A DNA stretch of 64,000 nucleotides, taken from positions 1 to 64,000 of the forward strand of contig DBOC01000012.1 in the NCBI GenBank assembly GCA_002299895.1. Direction: 5' to 3'. Below the pieces are notes generated by a model. The model saw only the letters and a list, made by a program, of their open reading frames with translations, ran no database searches and was not told the origin of the DNA. The position numbers and the translations under genes are program-made. The DNA is from Sphingomonadales bacterium UBA656. Its GTDB lineage: Bacteria; Pseudomonadota; Alphaproteobacteria; Sphingomonadales; Sphingomonadaceae. Below, piece by piece: positions 1-8,327 of the stretch (position 1 is the first letter of the stretch; the number at the start of each line of letters is the position of its first letter).

Positions 1-67
1 GCTGTTGCGCCCGTGCGGTCCTGATGAAAGGACGCGCATAACGGGCTGCGACGACTATTTTGAAAGT

Positions 68-1618
68 ATGAAAATGTCTTATTTCCAAGACCTGGGCCTC
101 GCCCAACCTATCCTGAAGGCGCTTGAAGCGGCAGGCTATGATACGCCAACCCCCATTCAACAACAGGCCATTCCATCCTTGCTTCAGGGGCGCGATCTAT
201 GCGGCATCGCGCAAACCGGAACGGGAAAAACCGCTGCATTTGCGTTGCCCTCACTCCACCATTTCGCGACCAAGCCAAAGGCGCGTCAACAATATAGCTG
301 CCGGATGCTCGTCTTGTCGCCAACGCGCGAACTGGCGGCGCAGATCGCCGACAGCTTCCGCACTTATGGTAAATTTTTGGGTCTGAAGGTCGATTGCGTT
401 TTTGGCGGCGTACCGATTTTCAGCCAGAAAAAACGCCTTGCCGGCGGCGTCGATATTCTTGTCGCCACGCCAGGCCGTTTGATCGACCTGATTGAGCAAC
501 GTGCGGTTACGTTAAAGGACGTCGAAATTTTCGTCCTCGATGAAGCCGACCAAATGATGGACTTGGGCTTCATCCACGCTCTGAAACGTATTGACCAATT
601 ATTGCCCAAGCAGCGTCAGACATTGTTCTTTTCAGCGACAATGCCAAAGGCGATTGCCGAGCTTGGCAATCGTTTCCTCAATAACCCCGTCCGTGTTTCG
701 GTTGCACCAGCATCGACGACGGCAGAACGCGTTGAGCAATTTGTGACCTTTGTCGAGCAACGCGAAAAGCAAACTTTGCTGACGCTCAAACTGCAAAGCG
801 AAGACATTGACCGCGCGTTGGTTTTCACCCGCACAAAGCATGGCGCCGACCGCGTTGTGCGTGGGCTTGCAGGTGCTGGCATTCAATCCGCTGCTATTCA
901 TGGCAACAAATCGCAGGGTCAGCGTACCGCTGCACTGCAAGCGTTCCGGGATGGTAAGATCAAAATACTCGTGGCAACCGACATTGCCGCACGCGGCATT
1001 GATGTTCCCGGCGTCAGCCATGTGTTCAACTTCGAACTGCCTAATGTCCCCGAACAATATGTTCACCGCATCGGCCGCACCGCACGCGCCGGCCGTGAAG
1101 GTATCGCGATGAGCTTCGTTGCGGGTGACGAGCGTGGTTATATGAAAGACATTGAACGTCTCACGGGCGTCCGCGCGATGACACTTGGCCTTCCCGAAGG
1201 CTTCCGTGCAGCTGTAGCAGCCTTGCCGCCCCCCGTTGCCGATAAGAAACCGCAGCAAGCACGTGGCGGTCGCGGCGGCGGCCATCCCGGCGGCGGACGG
1301 ACAAATTATGCGGGTAAGAAACTGGGTGGCAATAATGGCGGGACAGGCTTGAACGGCGAAACCCGTAACCGCACGCATGCCCCGCAAGGTGGCTGGCAGC
1401 CATCCATTGGTCCGCGCGACGGCAGCCGTGAAGGTAGAAGCGAAGGCGGCCGTGATGCGCGTCCGCGCAGCGACAATGCCGTAGCTGGTGACCGTCGCCC
1501 CACCGCTGACCGCGCCTTTGCCGCGCGCAGCGAAAACCGCCGCGACCCCGGCGCACCTGCACGCAATTACGGCCCTAAAAAGGGCGGTTACAAAAAGGCT
1601 GTGAAGCGCGCTGGATAG
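68..1618 (+). CDS. rhlE: DEAD-box RNA helicase, RhlE type
   Basis: ATP-dependent RNA helicase acting on structured RNA and ribosome assembly intermediates. All family motifs are seen in order: Q motif PTPIQ, motif I AQTGTGKT, Ia PTREL, Ib TPGR, II DEAD, III SAT, IV LVFTRT, V ATDIAARGID and VI HRIGRTARAG. The two RecA-like domains are followed from about residue 400 by a long Gly/Arg/Asn-rich basic tail typical of RhlE proteins that bind RNA non-specifically. The frame is open back to a TTG at 5, but the conserved N-terminus begins at YFQDLGL, so ATG 68 is used; ATG 74 is equally possible because GAAAG at 62-66 is better spaced for it. It is convergent with purH. Confidence 0.95.
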   Translation: MKMSYFQDLGLAQPILKALEAAGYDTPTPIQQQAIPSLLQGRDLCGIAQTGTGKTAAFALPSLHHFATKPKARQQYSCRMLVLSPTRELAAQIADSFRTYGKFLGLKVDCVFGGVPIFSQKKRLAGGVDILVATPGRLIDLIEQRAVTLKDVEIFVLDEADQMMDLGFIHALKRIDQLLPKQRQTLFFSATMPKAIAELGNRFLNNPVRVSVAPASTTAERVEQFVTFVEQREKQTLLTLKLQSEDIDRALVFTRTKHGADRVVRGLAGAGIQSAAIHGNKSQGQRTAALQAFRDGKIKILVATDIAARGIDVPGVSHVFNFELPNVPEQYVHRIGRTARAGREGIAMSFVAGDERGYMKDIERLTGVRAMTLGLPEGFRAAVAALPPPVADKKPQQARGGRGGGHPGGGRTNYAGKKLGGNNGGTGLNGETRNRTHAPQGGWQPSIGPRDGSREGRSEGGRDARPRSDNAVAGDRRPTADRAFAARSENRRDPGAPARNYGPKKGGYKKAVKRAG

Positions 1619-1630
1619 TACAAACTACAG

Positions 1631-1671
1631 AAAAGCCGTCATCCTGAAACATGTTCAGCTTGACGGCTTTT
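1631..1671. terminator. Bidirectional Rho-independent terminator between rhlE and purH
   Basis: AAAAGCCGTCA (1631-1641) is the exact inverse of TGACGGCTTTT (1661-1671), with a nested CTGAA/TTCAG stem in the loop. A-run and T-run on opposite sides let it stop transcription from both convergent genes. Confidence 0.85.
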
Positions 1672-1677
1672 TATGCA

Positions 1678-3267
1678 TCAGTGCCTGAAATGCCGCATGC
1701 CGGTGAAGACCATGGCCAAGCCAGCGTCATCGGCGGCGGCAATCACCTCATCATCGCGCATCGATCCGCCGGGTTGAATGACTGCCGTTGCGCCTGCTTC
1801 TGCTGCCGCAAGCAAGCCGTCGGCAAAGGGGAAAAACGCGTCAGAAGCGACGGCCGAACCCAATGTGCGCGGCGCATCCCACCCATAAGTTTCCGCGGCT
1901 TCGATGGCCTTAATCGCAGCGATCCGTGCGCTGTCACGCCGGTTCATTTGGCCTGCGCCAATACCAGCGGTTGCGCCGTCTTTGGCATAGACAATTGCAT
2001 TGGATTTTACATGCTTTGCGATGGTCCACGCAAAGCGGCAATCGGCCAGTTCCTGCGCGCTTGGGGCACGCTTAGTGACCACCGTAAATGCATCATCTGC
2101 AACATGACCATTGTCCCGCGATTGCACGAGCAGCCCGCCGGTAATCGGCTTGATAGACAGGCCGCCGCGTTTCGGATCGGGCAATTCCCCGGTGAGCAAC
2201 AACCGCAAATTCTTCTTCTTGGCGAACACCGCCTTGGCTGCGTCATCGGCGGACGGGGCCGCGACGACTTCGGTAAAAATCTCGGTAATAGCTTCGGCCG
2301 TCGCCGCATCGAGCGGACGGTTGACGGCGACGATGCCGCCAAAGGCCGAGACACTGTCGCATTCCAGCGCCGCACGATAAGCGTCAATCAAGGTTGCGCC
2401 CGTCGCCACGCCGCACGGGTTGGCGTGCTTAACAATAACGACTGTCGGTGGGCCATCACGAAATTCGGCGACCAGCTCAAGCGCGGCATCGGCGTCGTTA
2501 TAATTGTTATAGGATAGCTCTTTACCCTGCACTTGTTCGGCCTGCGCGATGCCCGCAATATGCGGTCCAACAGGCACATATAGCGCCGCGCGCTGATGCG
2601 GGTTTTCGCCATAGCGCAATTCGGCCACGCGATTGCCATTGACCGCCAACATGTCCGGAAACAATTGCTGCTGATCCGCAAAGGCGAACCACTGGCTAAT
2701 CATGCTGTCATAGGCAGCCGTTGCTGAATATGCCTTTGCTGCGCATTTGCGGCGGAAATCATAACTGGTTTTGCCGCCGCTTTCCTCAAGCTCGGCAATC
2801 AAATCATCATAATCTGCCGGATCGGTCAGGATGGTTACGAAGGCATGGTTTTTGGCCGCGCTACGCACCATTGATGGTCCGCCAATGTCGATATTCTCGA
2901 TGATTTCGTCACGCGGCGCCCCTTTGGCTACCGTCTGCACAAAGGGGTAGAGGTTGACGACCACAAGGTCGATGGCGCCAATATGATGCTCGGCCATCGC
3001 GGCAGCATGTTCGGGATTATCACGCACCGCGAGCAGGCCGCCATGCACCATCGGATGCAGTGTCTTCACCCGTCCATCCATCATCTCGGGAAAGCCAGTC
3101 AGCTCGCTAATGTCTTTCACCGTCAGGCCGGCGGCGCGGAGCGTTTTGGCCGTCCCGCCCGTCGAGACCAATTCGACATGGCGCGCCGCCAGCGCATGGC
3201 CAAGCTCTACCAATCCAGCTTTGTCGGACACCGACAATAGGGCCCGCTTAATGACGACGTCTTGCAT
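1678..3267 (-). CDS. purH: Bifunctional AICAR formyltransferase / IMP cyclohydrolase
   Basis: Catalyses the last two steps of de novo IMP synthesis: formylation of AICAR with 10-formyl-THF and ring closure of FAICAR to IMP. The 529-residue length is normal. The N-terminal MGS-like cyclohydrolase domain covers roughly residues 1-150 (starting with KRALLSVSDK and an STGGTAKTL loop). The AICAR transformylase domain fills the rest, with the conserved KSNAIVYAKDGATAGIGAGQ stretch and the Asn-Arg-Arg-Asp-Ser-Ala-Arg segment after it. It is the last gene of a minus-strand run rpe - heparinase-like - purH, starting four bases after the heparinase-like gene stops. Confidence 0.98.
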   Translation of the reverse strand: MQDVVIKRALLSVSDKAGLVELGHALAARHVELVSTGGTAKTLRAAGLTVKDISELTGFPEMMDGRVKTLHPMVHGGLLAVRDNPEHAAAMAEHHIGAIDLVVVNLYPFVQTVAKGAPRDEIIENIDIGGPSMVRSAAKNHAFVTILTDPADYDDLIAELEESGGKTSYDFRRKCAAKAYSATAAYDSMISQWFAFADQQQLFPDMLAVNGNRVAELRYGENPHQRAALYVPVGPHIAGIAQAEQVQGKELSYNNYNDADAALELVAEFRDGPPTVVIVKHANPCGVATGATLIDAYRAALECDSVSAFGGIVAVNRPLDAATAEAITEIFTEVVAAPSADDAAKAVFAKKKNLRLLLTGELPDPKRGGLSIKPITGGLLVQSRDNGHVADDAFTVVTKRAPSAQELADCRFAWTIAKHVKSNAIVYAKDGATAGIGAGQMNRRDSARIAAIKAIEAAETYGWDAPRTLGSAVASDAFFPFADGLLAAAEAGATAVIQPGGSMRDDEVIAAADDAGLAMVFTGMRHFRH

Positions 3268-3271
3268 AATA

Positions 3272-4990
3272 TTATCCTAAATGGCGCAGTTGCCAGCTGA
3301 CATGGCGCTCGCCTTTACCCGTATCGGCGGCAATGACAAGTTGTTGGGTCGGGTGCGGGCGGCCATTTTGGTCAACCCACAAGCTCTCATCGACCGACAA
3401 ATTCCCCTCAGAGGCGGTAAACGCCCAATTGCTACCATCGACCATACGCAGCAGCGCGGTCTGTGGCTGGTCTGAGGGTGTGATCTCAATATCTGGACCC
3501 AGATGAAAGCGGACATGCGCCACCACATCGGTTCGCGGCTTTTCTTGCGGTAGCAGTGTATCTTCGCCCCGCAATTCCATGCCGTCGGAACGCAGGATGA
3601 GCAAGCGGCTGTGATTATAGCCAAAGTTTTTCGCATAGCCGTCATGGCTTGCTTCTATCCGTGTCGCCTGATCAATATCACGACGGTCAAGAGCTACTTC
3701 GGTGACGCCCTTGCCTAATTGACCACCCGGCAAAATGGCGGTCGAATTGGTGTCATTCAGACATAAGGTCGAATGCGCTGCCGTCGTCCGCAATCCGCGG
3801 GCCAGGTCCGCCGATATGGTGGCGCCAACAAACGCAGCGCCGCCGCAATTGACGATGATCCGCTGCCCATTATGCGACAATTCGAAAGCGAGGGTCGACG
3901 CGCATCCCGATGACGACTGGCGCGCGAGCGGCGGCGGCCCCGCATCCAGCAGAAGCACCGATTTGCCAGCGGACACACGCTGATATCCCCAATCTAATGC
4001 TTGGCGGTGCGGGCGGGCGCGGACTTCGCTCGCTGCCACAAGTGCGTCAATCCGGTCGGCTGTCATATGGGCCGACCCCTGCCACGCGCCAAGCCCGCCA
4101 TCCGAATGAGTCAGGCCCAATAAGGCAGGTACCGCACGGCCCAAGGCCTCTATGAGGAAATCCGGCACTGGCTCATGTTGCGCGACATAGCATTGCTTCA
4201 ACAGGCTCAGCAGACCGATAAGTTCCATCAACTGGATTGGCGAGCGCGATACAACGCCGCCATCGGGGAAAATGGTGACGCGCAAGGCTTCCGAAAGTCC
4301 ATCTTCGCCGACGGCGCGGCGGATTTTACCTTCGGGCAATAATAACGACGCGGCAACGACGCCGGCCCAGCCAACGGTCTTAGCAAAATGGCTTTGCGCC
4401 CTTGGTGCGGACTGGTCCAAATGGCGCGCCACCCGCGCAAAATGGTTGATAACGCGCGCACGGTAAATGGGGTCAGAACTGCTCAGCAAAAACGGTGATC
4501 CGGCGGCCATGTTCAACAACCGCCAAGCACAATTGTCGACCCGCCAAGCTGGCTCGCGCGTTTTCATGCCATTGGCGAGTAACCAAGCATCGGCAATATG
4601 CGCCGCGGCAGGCGCGCCTTCGCCGCGATTGGTCGCGGCCGCCAGATCGCGAAGCCAGTCAAAGCGGTGGATATAATCCGTCAGCGATGGCGACAGATCG
4701 AGCCGGTCATAATCCAATGTATCAAATGCTTGTTCGAAACCCTGATAATAAAATTTGCCCATGCGCAGGGCCTGCCCACGCGCAGCATCACCTTGCAAAG
4801 GGTCCTTCGGCGCCGCCAAAAGGCGTAAAGGCACCTTGCCCTGCAACCGCCCATTGTGCAGCGGCGTCCGCCATGTCAGCTTGTAAAATTCGAGAGAGAG
4901 GCGCTCGAGAATATTTTGACCCGCACCCTTGGGCCTGACGATTAAGGCCGCCTGCCGTTGATCAATATCATCCTCAAAATTACCGGTCAT
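3272..4990 (-). CDS. Heparinase II/III family protein
   Basis: 572 residues related to heparinase II/III-like polysaccharide lyases: an N-terminal alpha-helical toroid rich in Trp/Leu, followed from about residue 340 by the beta-sandwich C-terminal domain (segments LAFELSHNGQRIIVNCGG and AAHSTLCLNDTNS). No signal peptide is evident. The substrate is unknown. It is fixed between rpe (ATGA overlap at 4987-4990) and purH (4-base gap), an order I associate with sphingomonads, which suggests a housekeeping role, perhaps in envelope or capsule sugar turnover, rather than nutrition. That role is inference. Confidence 0.85.
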   Translation of the reverse strand: MTGNFEDDIDQRQAALIVRPKGAGQNILERLSLEFYKLTWRTPLHNGRLQGKVPLRLLAAPKDPLQGDAARGQALRMGKFYYQGFEQAFDTLDYDRLDLSPSLTDYIHRFDWLRDLAAATNRGEGAPAAAHIADAWLLANGMKTREPAWRVDNCAWRLLNMAAGSPFLLSSSDPIYRARVINHFARVARHLDQSAPRAQSHFAKTVGWAGVVAASLLLPEGKIRRAVGEDGLSEALRVTIFPDGGVVSRSPIQLMELIGLLSLLKQCYVAQHEPVPDFLIEALGRAVPALLGLTHSDGGLGAWQGSAHMTADRIDALVAASEVRARPHRQALDWGYQRVSAGKSVLLLDAGPPPLARQSSSGCASTLAFELSHNGQRIIVNCGGAAFVGATISADLARGLRTTAAHSTLCLNDTNSTAILPGGQLGKGVTEVALDRRDIDQATRIEASHDGYAKNFGYNHSRLLILRSDGMELRGEDTLLPQEKPRTDVVAHVRFHLGPDIEITPSDQPQTALLRMVDGSNWAFTASEGNLSVDESLWVDQNGRPHPTQQLVIAADTGKGERHVSWQLRHLG

Positions 4991-5649
4991 TCACCCCTCA
5001 GCGCCCGGATATTGGCGGCATAATGGCTCTCGCCGCCTTTGAATGTGGCCGTGCCAGCCACCAACGTATCCGCGCCAGCCGATATTGCGAGCGGCGCCGT
5101 GTCGGTCGTAATACCACCATCTACTTCAAGCCGGATGTCGCGCCCCGTTTTCTCGATCATTTTCCGGACGGCTTCGATTTTGCGTAGCTGGCTTGAGATA
5201 AAGCTCTGCCCGCCAAAGCCGGGATTAACGCTCATGATCAGAACGAGATCGACATCGTCGATGAGATAATCGAGCATCTTCGCTGGCGTATGCGGATTGA
5301 GGACGATGCCCGCCATTTTGCCAAGCGACTTAATCAACTGCACGGTGCGGTGCGGGTGCGGCCCAGCCTCGGGATGGAACGAGATGATATCCGCGCCAGC
5401 ATCGGCAAAATCCTGCACATATTGGTCAACCGGCGCGATCATCAAATGCACGTCAAATGGCTTATCACTATGCGGGCGTAGGGCCTTTACGACAGCAGGG
5501 CCGATAGTGATATTGGGGACAAAATGCCCGTCCATCACATCGACATGGATCCAGTCGCATCCCGCTGCATCAATGGCGCGCACTTCTTCGCCCAGCCTTG
5601 CAAAATCGGCAGACAATATGGATGGCGCAATGCGGACGGCGTTGGTCAT
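4987..5649 (-). CDS. rpe: Ribulose-phosphate 3-epimerase
   Basis: Interconverts D-ribulose 5-phosphate and D-xylulose 5-phosphate in the pentose phosphate pathway. The 220-residue TIM barrel shows the family signatures: APSILSADFARLGEE at the N-terminus, HVDVMDGHFVPNITIGP with the metal-binding His and Asp, HLMI, VNPGFGGQSFI with the flexible phosphate loop, and EVDGGI with the second catalytic Asp. Its TGA overlaps the ATG of the heparinase-like gene by four bases, so the two are probably translationally coupled. Confidence 0.97.
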   Translation of the reverse strand: MTNAVRIAPSILSADFARLGEEVRAIDAAGCDWIHVDVMDGHFVPNITIGPAVVKALRPHSDKPFDVHLMIAPVDQYVQDFADAGADIISFHPEAGPHPHRTVQLIKSLGKMAGIVLNPHTPAKMLDYLIDDVDLVLIMSVNPGFGGQSFISSQLRKIEAVRKMIEKTGRDIRLEVDGGITTDTAPLAISAGADTLVAGTATFKGGESHYAANIRALRGE

Positions 5650-5727
5650 GCTACCCGCTTAGACGCTGCACTACAGGCGAGCAAGGCGGCGGCGGGCGTT
5701 ATGCACAGATTATCGCAATATGCGCAC

Positions 5728-6243
5728 CTAGCGCCGATAGATAAACAGGTCGCCAATGACATCATGGGATTCTGCAAATTTCGCAAAACCAAGCTTGCCC
5801 GCGACATTATGCGATGCGGCATTTCCGGTTTTAATGATGCAACGAATTTCTCCCAATCCGTTGCCGTCCGCCCACTTTAAAATCGCGGTCATCGCCTCGG
5901 TAGCATAGCCTTTCCCCCAAGCGTCGGGTGTGAATGCCCAGCCAGCCTCAGGAAAGCCCTCCAGCGCGTCTATGCCGCGTTCAAACTGCGCCAGCCCGCC
6001 ATTGCCGACAAAGCGGCCGCTTACCCGCTCCACAAATGACCAATAGCCATAGCCCAAGAGCGACCACATGCCGATACCCTGAAGCATTTTGCCCCAACTG
6101 ACATTGCGGCTGCGTGGCTCTCCGCCAATAAAGGCCGTCATTCGCGGGTCCGCCCATGCGGCGGCATAATCCTCCCAATGCGCAAGCGACATGGGTTCAA
6201 TCGATAAACGTTCGGTTGTGAGTGTGGGTGCGGTAACTTTCAT
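5728..6243 (-). CDS. GNAT family N-acetyltransferase (RimJ/RimL-like)
   Basis: 171-residue acetyl-CoA-dependent N-acetyltransferase of the RimJ/RimL branch: LTTERLSIEPMSLAHWEDY at the N-terminus, a central EAGWAFTPDAWGKGYATEA with the acetyl-CoA pyrophosphate-binding Gly-Lys-Gly-Tyr-Ala turn, and a C-terminal NAASHNVAGKLGF. The substrate cannot be read from sequence. The frame stays open to 6291, but ATG 6243 starts the conserved part and has GGGGAG just upstream. That Shine-Dalgarno touches the arm of the inverted repeat at 6252-6337. The gene sits between rsmB and rpe and may have been inserted there together with the repeat. Confidence 0.85.
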   Translation of the reverse strand: MKVTAPTLTTERLSIEPMSLAHWEDYAAAWADPRMTAFIGGEPRSRNVSWGKMLQGIGMWSLLGYGYWSFVERVSGRFVGNGGLAQFERGIDALEGFPEAGWAFTPDAWGKGYATEAMTAILKWADGNGLGEIRCIIKTGNAASHNVAGKLGFAKFAESHDVIGDLFIYRR

Positions 6244-6251
6244 ATACTCCC

Positions 6252-6337
6252 CGTCGCCCCAGCGCAGGCTGGGGCCCATCACGTCTATCAATCTCGAACG
6301 ATATGCGAAATAGGCTCCAGCCTACGCTGGAGCGACG
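6252..6337. repeat. REP-like inverted repeat pair
   Basis: Two 25-base arms face each other: 6252-6276 (CGTCGCCCCAGCGC followed by AGGCTGGGGCC) and 6313-6337 (GGCTCCAGCCT followed by ACGCTGGAGCGACG). They are reverse complements with three differences, and each arm is itself a short hairpin (CCCCAGC..GCTGGGG; CTCCAGC..GCTGGAG). This form is typical of REP-type intergenic elements. It fills the gap between the rsmB stop and the acetyltransferase start. Confidence 0.75.
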
Positions 6338-6348
6338 TGGTTAATTGA

Positions 6349-7617
6349 TTAAGCATTTCTGGAAAACCGCGCCACAAAAAATCCATCCAGCCCGCCTTTT
6401 TCGGCCAGCATCGGCGGCATTGTGCGAACATGTCCAGCGGCATTGGCAACCACGCCAGCGGGCAACTCGTCGGCGGTCGCGGGCAATGTTGTATATTCGG
6501 GATGCCGCGCCAGAAACGCATCGGCCTGCGCCTCGCCCTCATGCGGCTCCAGAGAGCAGGTGGCGAATATCAACAGGCCACCCGGTTTCACCCAATCCGC
6601 AGCACGGTCCAACATCGCACTTTGGATCGCTGCCAAATTGTTGATCGCCTTGAGGTCGATCCGCTGCAGCACATCGGGGTGCCGCCGCATCGTGCCAGTG
6701 GCACTGCACGGTGCGTCGAGCAAAATGGCGTCGAACGGCTGCGATGGCTTCCAATCCATGGCATCTGCATTCACACGCTCCGCATTCAACTGCGTGCGTT
6801 CCAAATTGGTCATCAGCCGGTCCATGCGCCGCGCGCTATTGTCGAGCGCAGTGACCGCAAAACCAGCCGCCGACAATTGCATCGTTTTGCCGCCGGGTGC
6901 TGCACAAAGATCAAGCGCGCGTTTACCAGCGCCATCGCCCAGAAGCCGCGCAGGCAGGCTGGCGGCCAGATCCTGAACCCACCAAGCGCCTTCGTCATAG
7001 CCGTCAAGTTCTTCGACCGCCGTGCCACGCGGCAAACGCACATGACCGGGCATGAGACTTACTCCGCCCAACCGCTCGGCCCATGCACCGGTCGCCGCTG
7101 GTTCCCGCAAGGCCAAGTCCAATGGCGGTGGTTCAGACAACGCCTTTTGCGCACCCGCAATCATCTCATCACCCCATACAGGGTGCCAGCGCATCATCAC
7201 CGCCTCAGGCAAGGACGGCAATTCCGGCAAGCTGACTTCAGCGCGCAGCAAGGATCCCAGCACGCCATGCACCAGCCGCCTTGGGCCGCCATCTACCAAG
7301 GGTAAGGCTGTTGCGATGGCCGCATGGGCAGGTGTACCCAAACGTAAAATCTGCGCCAGTGCTAGGCGAAGTACCATCCGCGCCTTGGAATCGTCCGGCA
7401 GAATTTGTTTGGTCTTGCTGTCGATCAAAAAATCCAGATCTACCGACCAGCGCAAAGTCTCCTGCGCGATTGCAATCGCCAAGGCGCGATCGGGTGGCGA
7501 CAGGCCTTTGGTCGCATTGGCGGTCGCTTGGTCCATCGGCGTGCCCATGCGCATCACGGTATCAAGCAACCGCAAGGCGGCACGGCGGGAGGGGAAGCCA
7601 GAAATTTCTTCAGTCAT
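6349..7617 (-). CDS. rsmB: 16S rRNA m5C967-type methyltransferase RsmB
   Basis: SAM-dependent cytosine-C5 methyltransferase of the NOL1/NOP2/Sun family acting on 16S rRNA. The 422-residue product has an N-terminal NusB-like RNA-binding domain (about 1-130), and a Rossmann methyltransferase domain with DLCAAPGGKTMQLSA (about 236-250, SAM binding), the DAPCSATGT Cys at about 304, and the catalytic-nucleophile motif ATCSLEPHEGE with Cys about 354. Both catalytic cysteines are present. The start was moved from 7668 to ATG 7617 because conservation begins there. It probably heads the transcript that continues through the acetyltransferase to rpe and purH. Confidence 0.93.
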   Translation of the reverse strand: MTEEISGFPSRRAALRLLDTVMRMGTPMDQATANATKGLSPPDRALAIAIAQETLRWSVDLDFLIDSKTKQILPDDSKARMVLRLALAQILRLGTPAHAAIATALPLVDGGPRRLVHGVLGSLLRAEVSLPELPSLPEAVMMRWHPVWGDEMIAGAQKALSEPPPLDLALREPAATGAWAERLGGVSLMPGHVRLPRGTAVEELDGYDEGAWWVQDLAASLPARLLGDGAGKRALDLCAAPGGKTMQLSAAGFAVTALDNSARRMDRLMTNLERTQLNAERVNADAMDWKPSQPFDAILLDAPCSATGTMRRHPDVLQRIDLKAINNLAAIQSAMLDRAADWVKPGGLLIFATCSLEPHEGEAQADAFLARHPEYTTLPATADELPAGVVANAAGHVRTMPPMLAEKGGLDGFFVARFSRNA

Positions 7618-7755
7618 AGACACGGGCACTAGGCGTCTGCGGCTGACAAGGGAAGAGCGGTTCTGCACACTCCAAAGCGCGATACCACATCTTGCAAATG
7701 CGCGGATGAAAGCCGATATTCAACATCAGCCATTTCGCTCAAGGAATTTCGAACT

Positions 7756-7920
7756 ATGGGCACGCGTCCACCACATGTAAAAGCGCCGGAATATCTCTCC
7801 AAAAGCCCGCCAGTTCCAGAACCTGAAGAGGTCGTTCGCGCGCCTGAGCCTGATGCCGAACGGCCCGATCCCGTCCGCTATGGTGATTGGGAATTAAAGG
7901 GCGTTGCGATTGATTTTTAA
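7756..7920 (+). CDS. DUF1674 / SDHAF4-like succinate dehydrogenase assembly factor
   Basis: A 54-residue gene. The Pro/Glu-rich N-terminal part is followed by DPVRYGDWELKGVAIDF, the C-terminal hallmark of the DUF1674/SDHAF4 family (RYGDWE..G..IDF ending at or next to the last residue). Characterised SDHAF4 members protect flavinylated SdhA during complex II assembly; the bacterial role is inferred from that. ATG 7756 follows AAGGAA with usual spacing. It is convergent with the thioesterase gene, 14 bases apart, and divergent from rsmB. Confidence 0.85.
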   Translation: MGTRPPHVKAPEYLSKSPPVPEPEEVVRAPEPDAERPDPVRYGDWELKGVAIDF

Positions 7921-7934
7921 GCTGGCCGCTATGG

Positions 7935-8327
7935 TCACTCCATAAATGGCGCCGACACCTCTGGCCGGACGCGGACCAGCCGCCCCGTTGCTTTATCAAT
8001 CATTGCCCAAGTCGTGTTCGCACGCACGATCACCTTGCCTTTGGCATCGACAAAATCGACCCGCCGGTCAAATTGTGCACCCTTGGGTTCGCTCTCGATC
8101 CATGTGCGTGCCGTGACGCTCTCACCCGCTGCGATATTTCCGCGATAGTCAATCTCATGCCGCGTCACGACCCAATAATAAGCCGCGATATGCTCTGGCG
8201 CGGCCACCGCCTGCCAATGAGACGTCGCCATATCCTGAATCCACCGCACCCAAACGGCATTATTGACGTGGCCAAGCTCGTCAATGTCGTCCGGTTGCGC
8301 GGTAAAAGATCGTTCGAACGGTATCAT
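7935..8327 (-). CDS. Acyl-CoA thioesterase, 4HBT hotdog family
   Basis: 130-residue single hotdog domain. The DIDELGHVNNAVWVRWIQD segment is the 4-hydroxybenzoyl-CoA thioesterase signature with catalytic Asp and the HVNN turn; hydrolysis of an acyl-CoA thioester is expected, with chain specificity unknown. The open frame reaches 8357, but ATG 8327 overlaps the stop of the upstream peptidase gene as ATGA (8324-8327), showing coupling and fixing the start. Confidence 0.88.
   Translation of the reverse strand: MIPFERSFTAQPDDIDELGHVNNAVWVRWIQDMATSHWQAVAAPEHIAAYYWVVTRHEIDYRGNIAAGESVTARTWIESEPKGAQFDRRVDFVDAKGKVIVRANTTWAMIDKATGRLVRVRPEVSAPFME

Noticed and set aside
1651..2517. Long plus-strand frame antisense to purH, and similar long frames opposite rsmB, the S9 peptidase and czcA
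   Set aside because: Shadow frames of high-GC coding sequence; no family resemblance or start signals.
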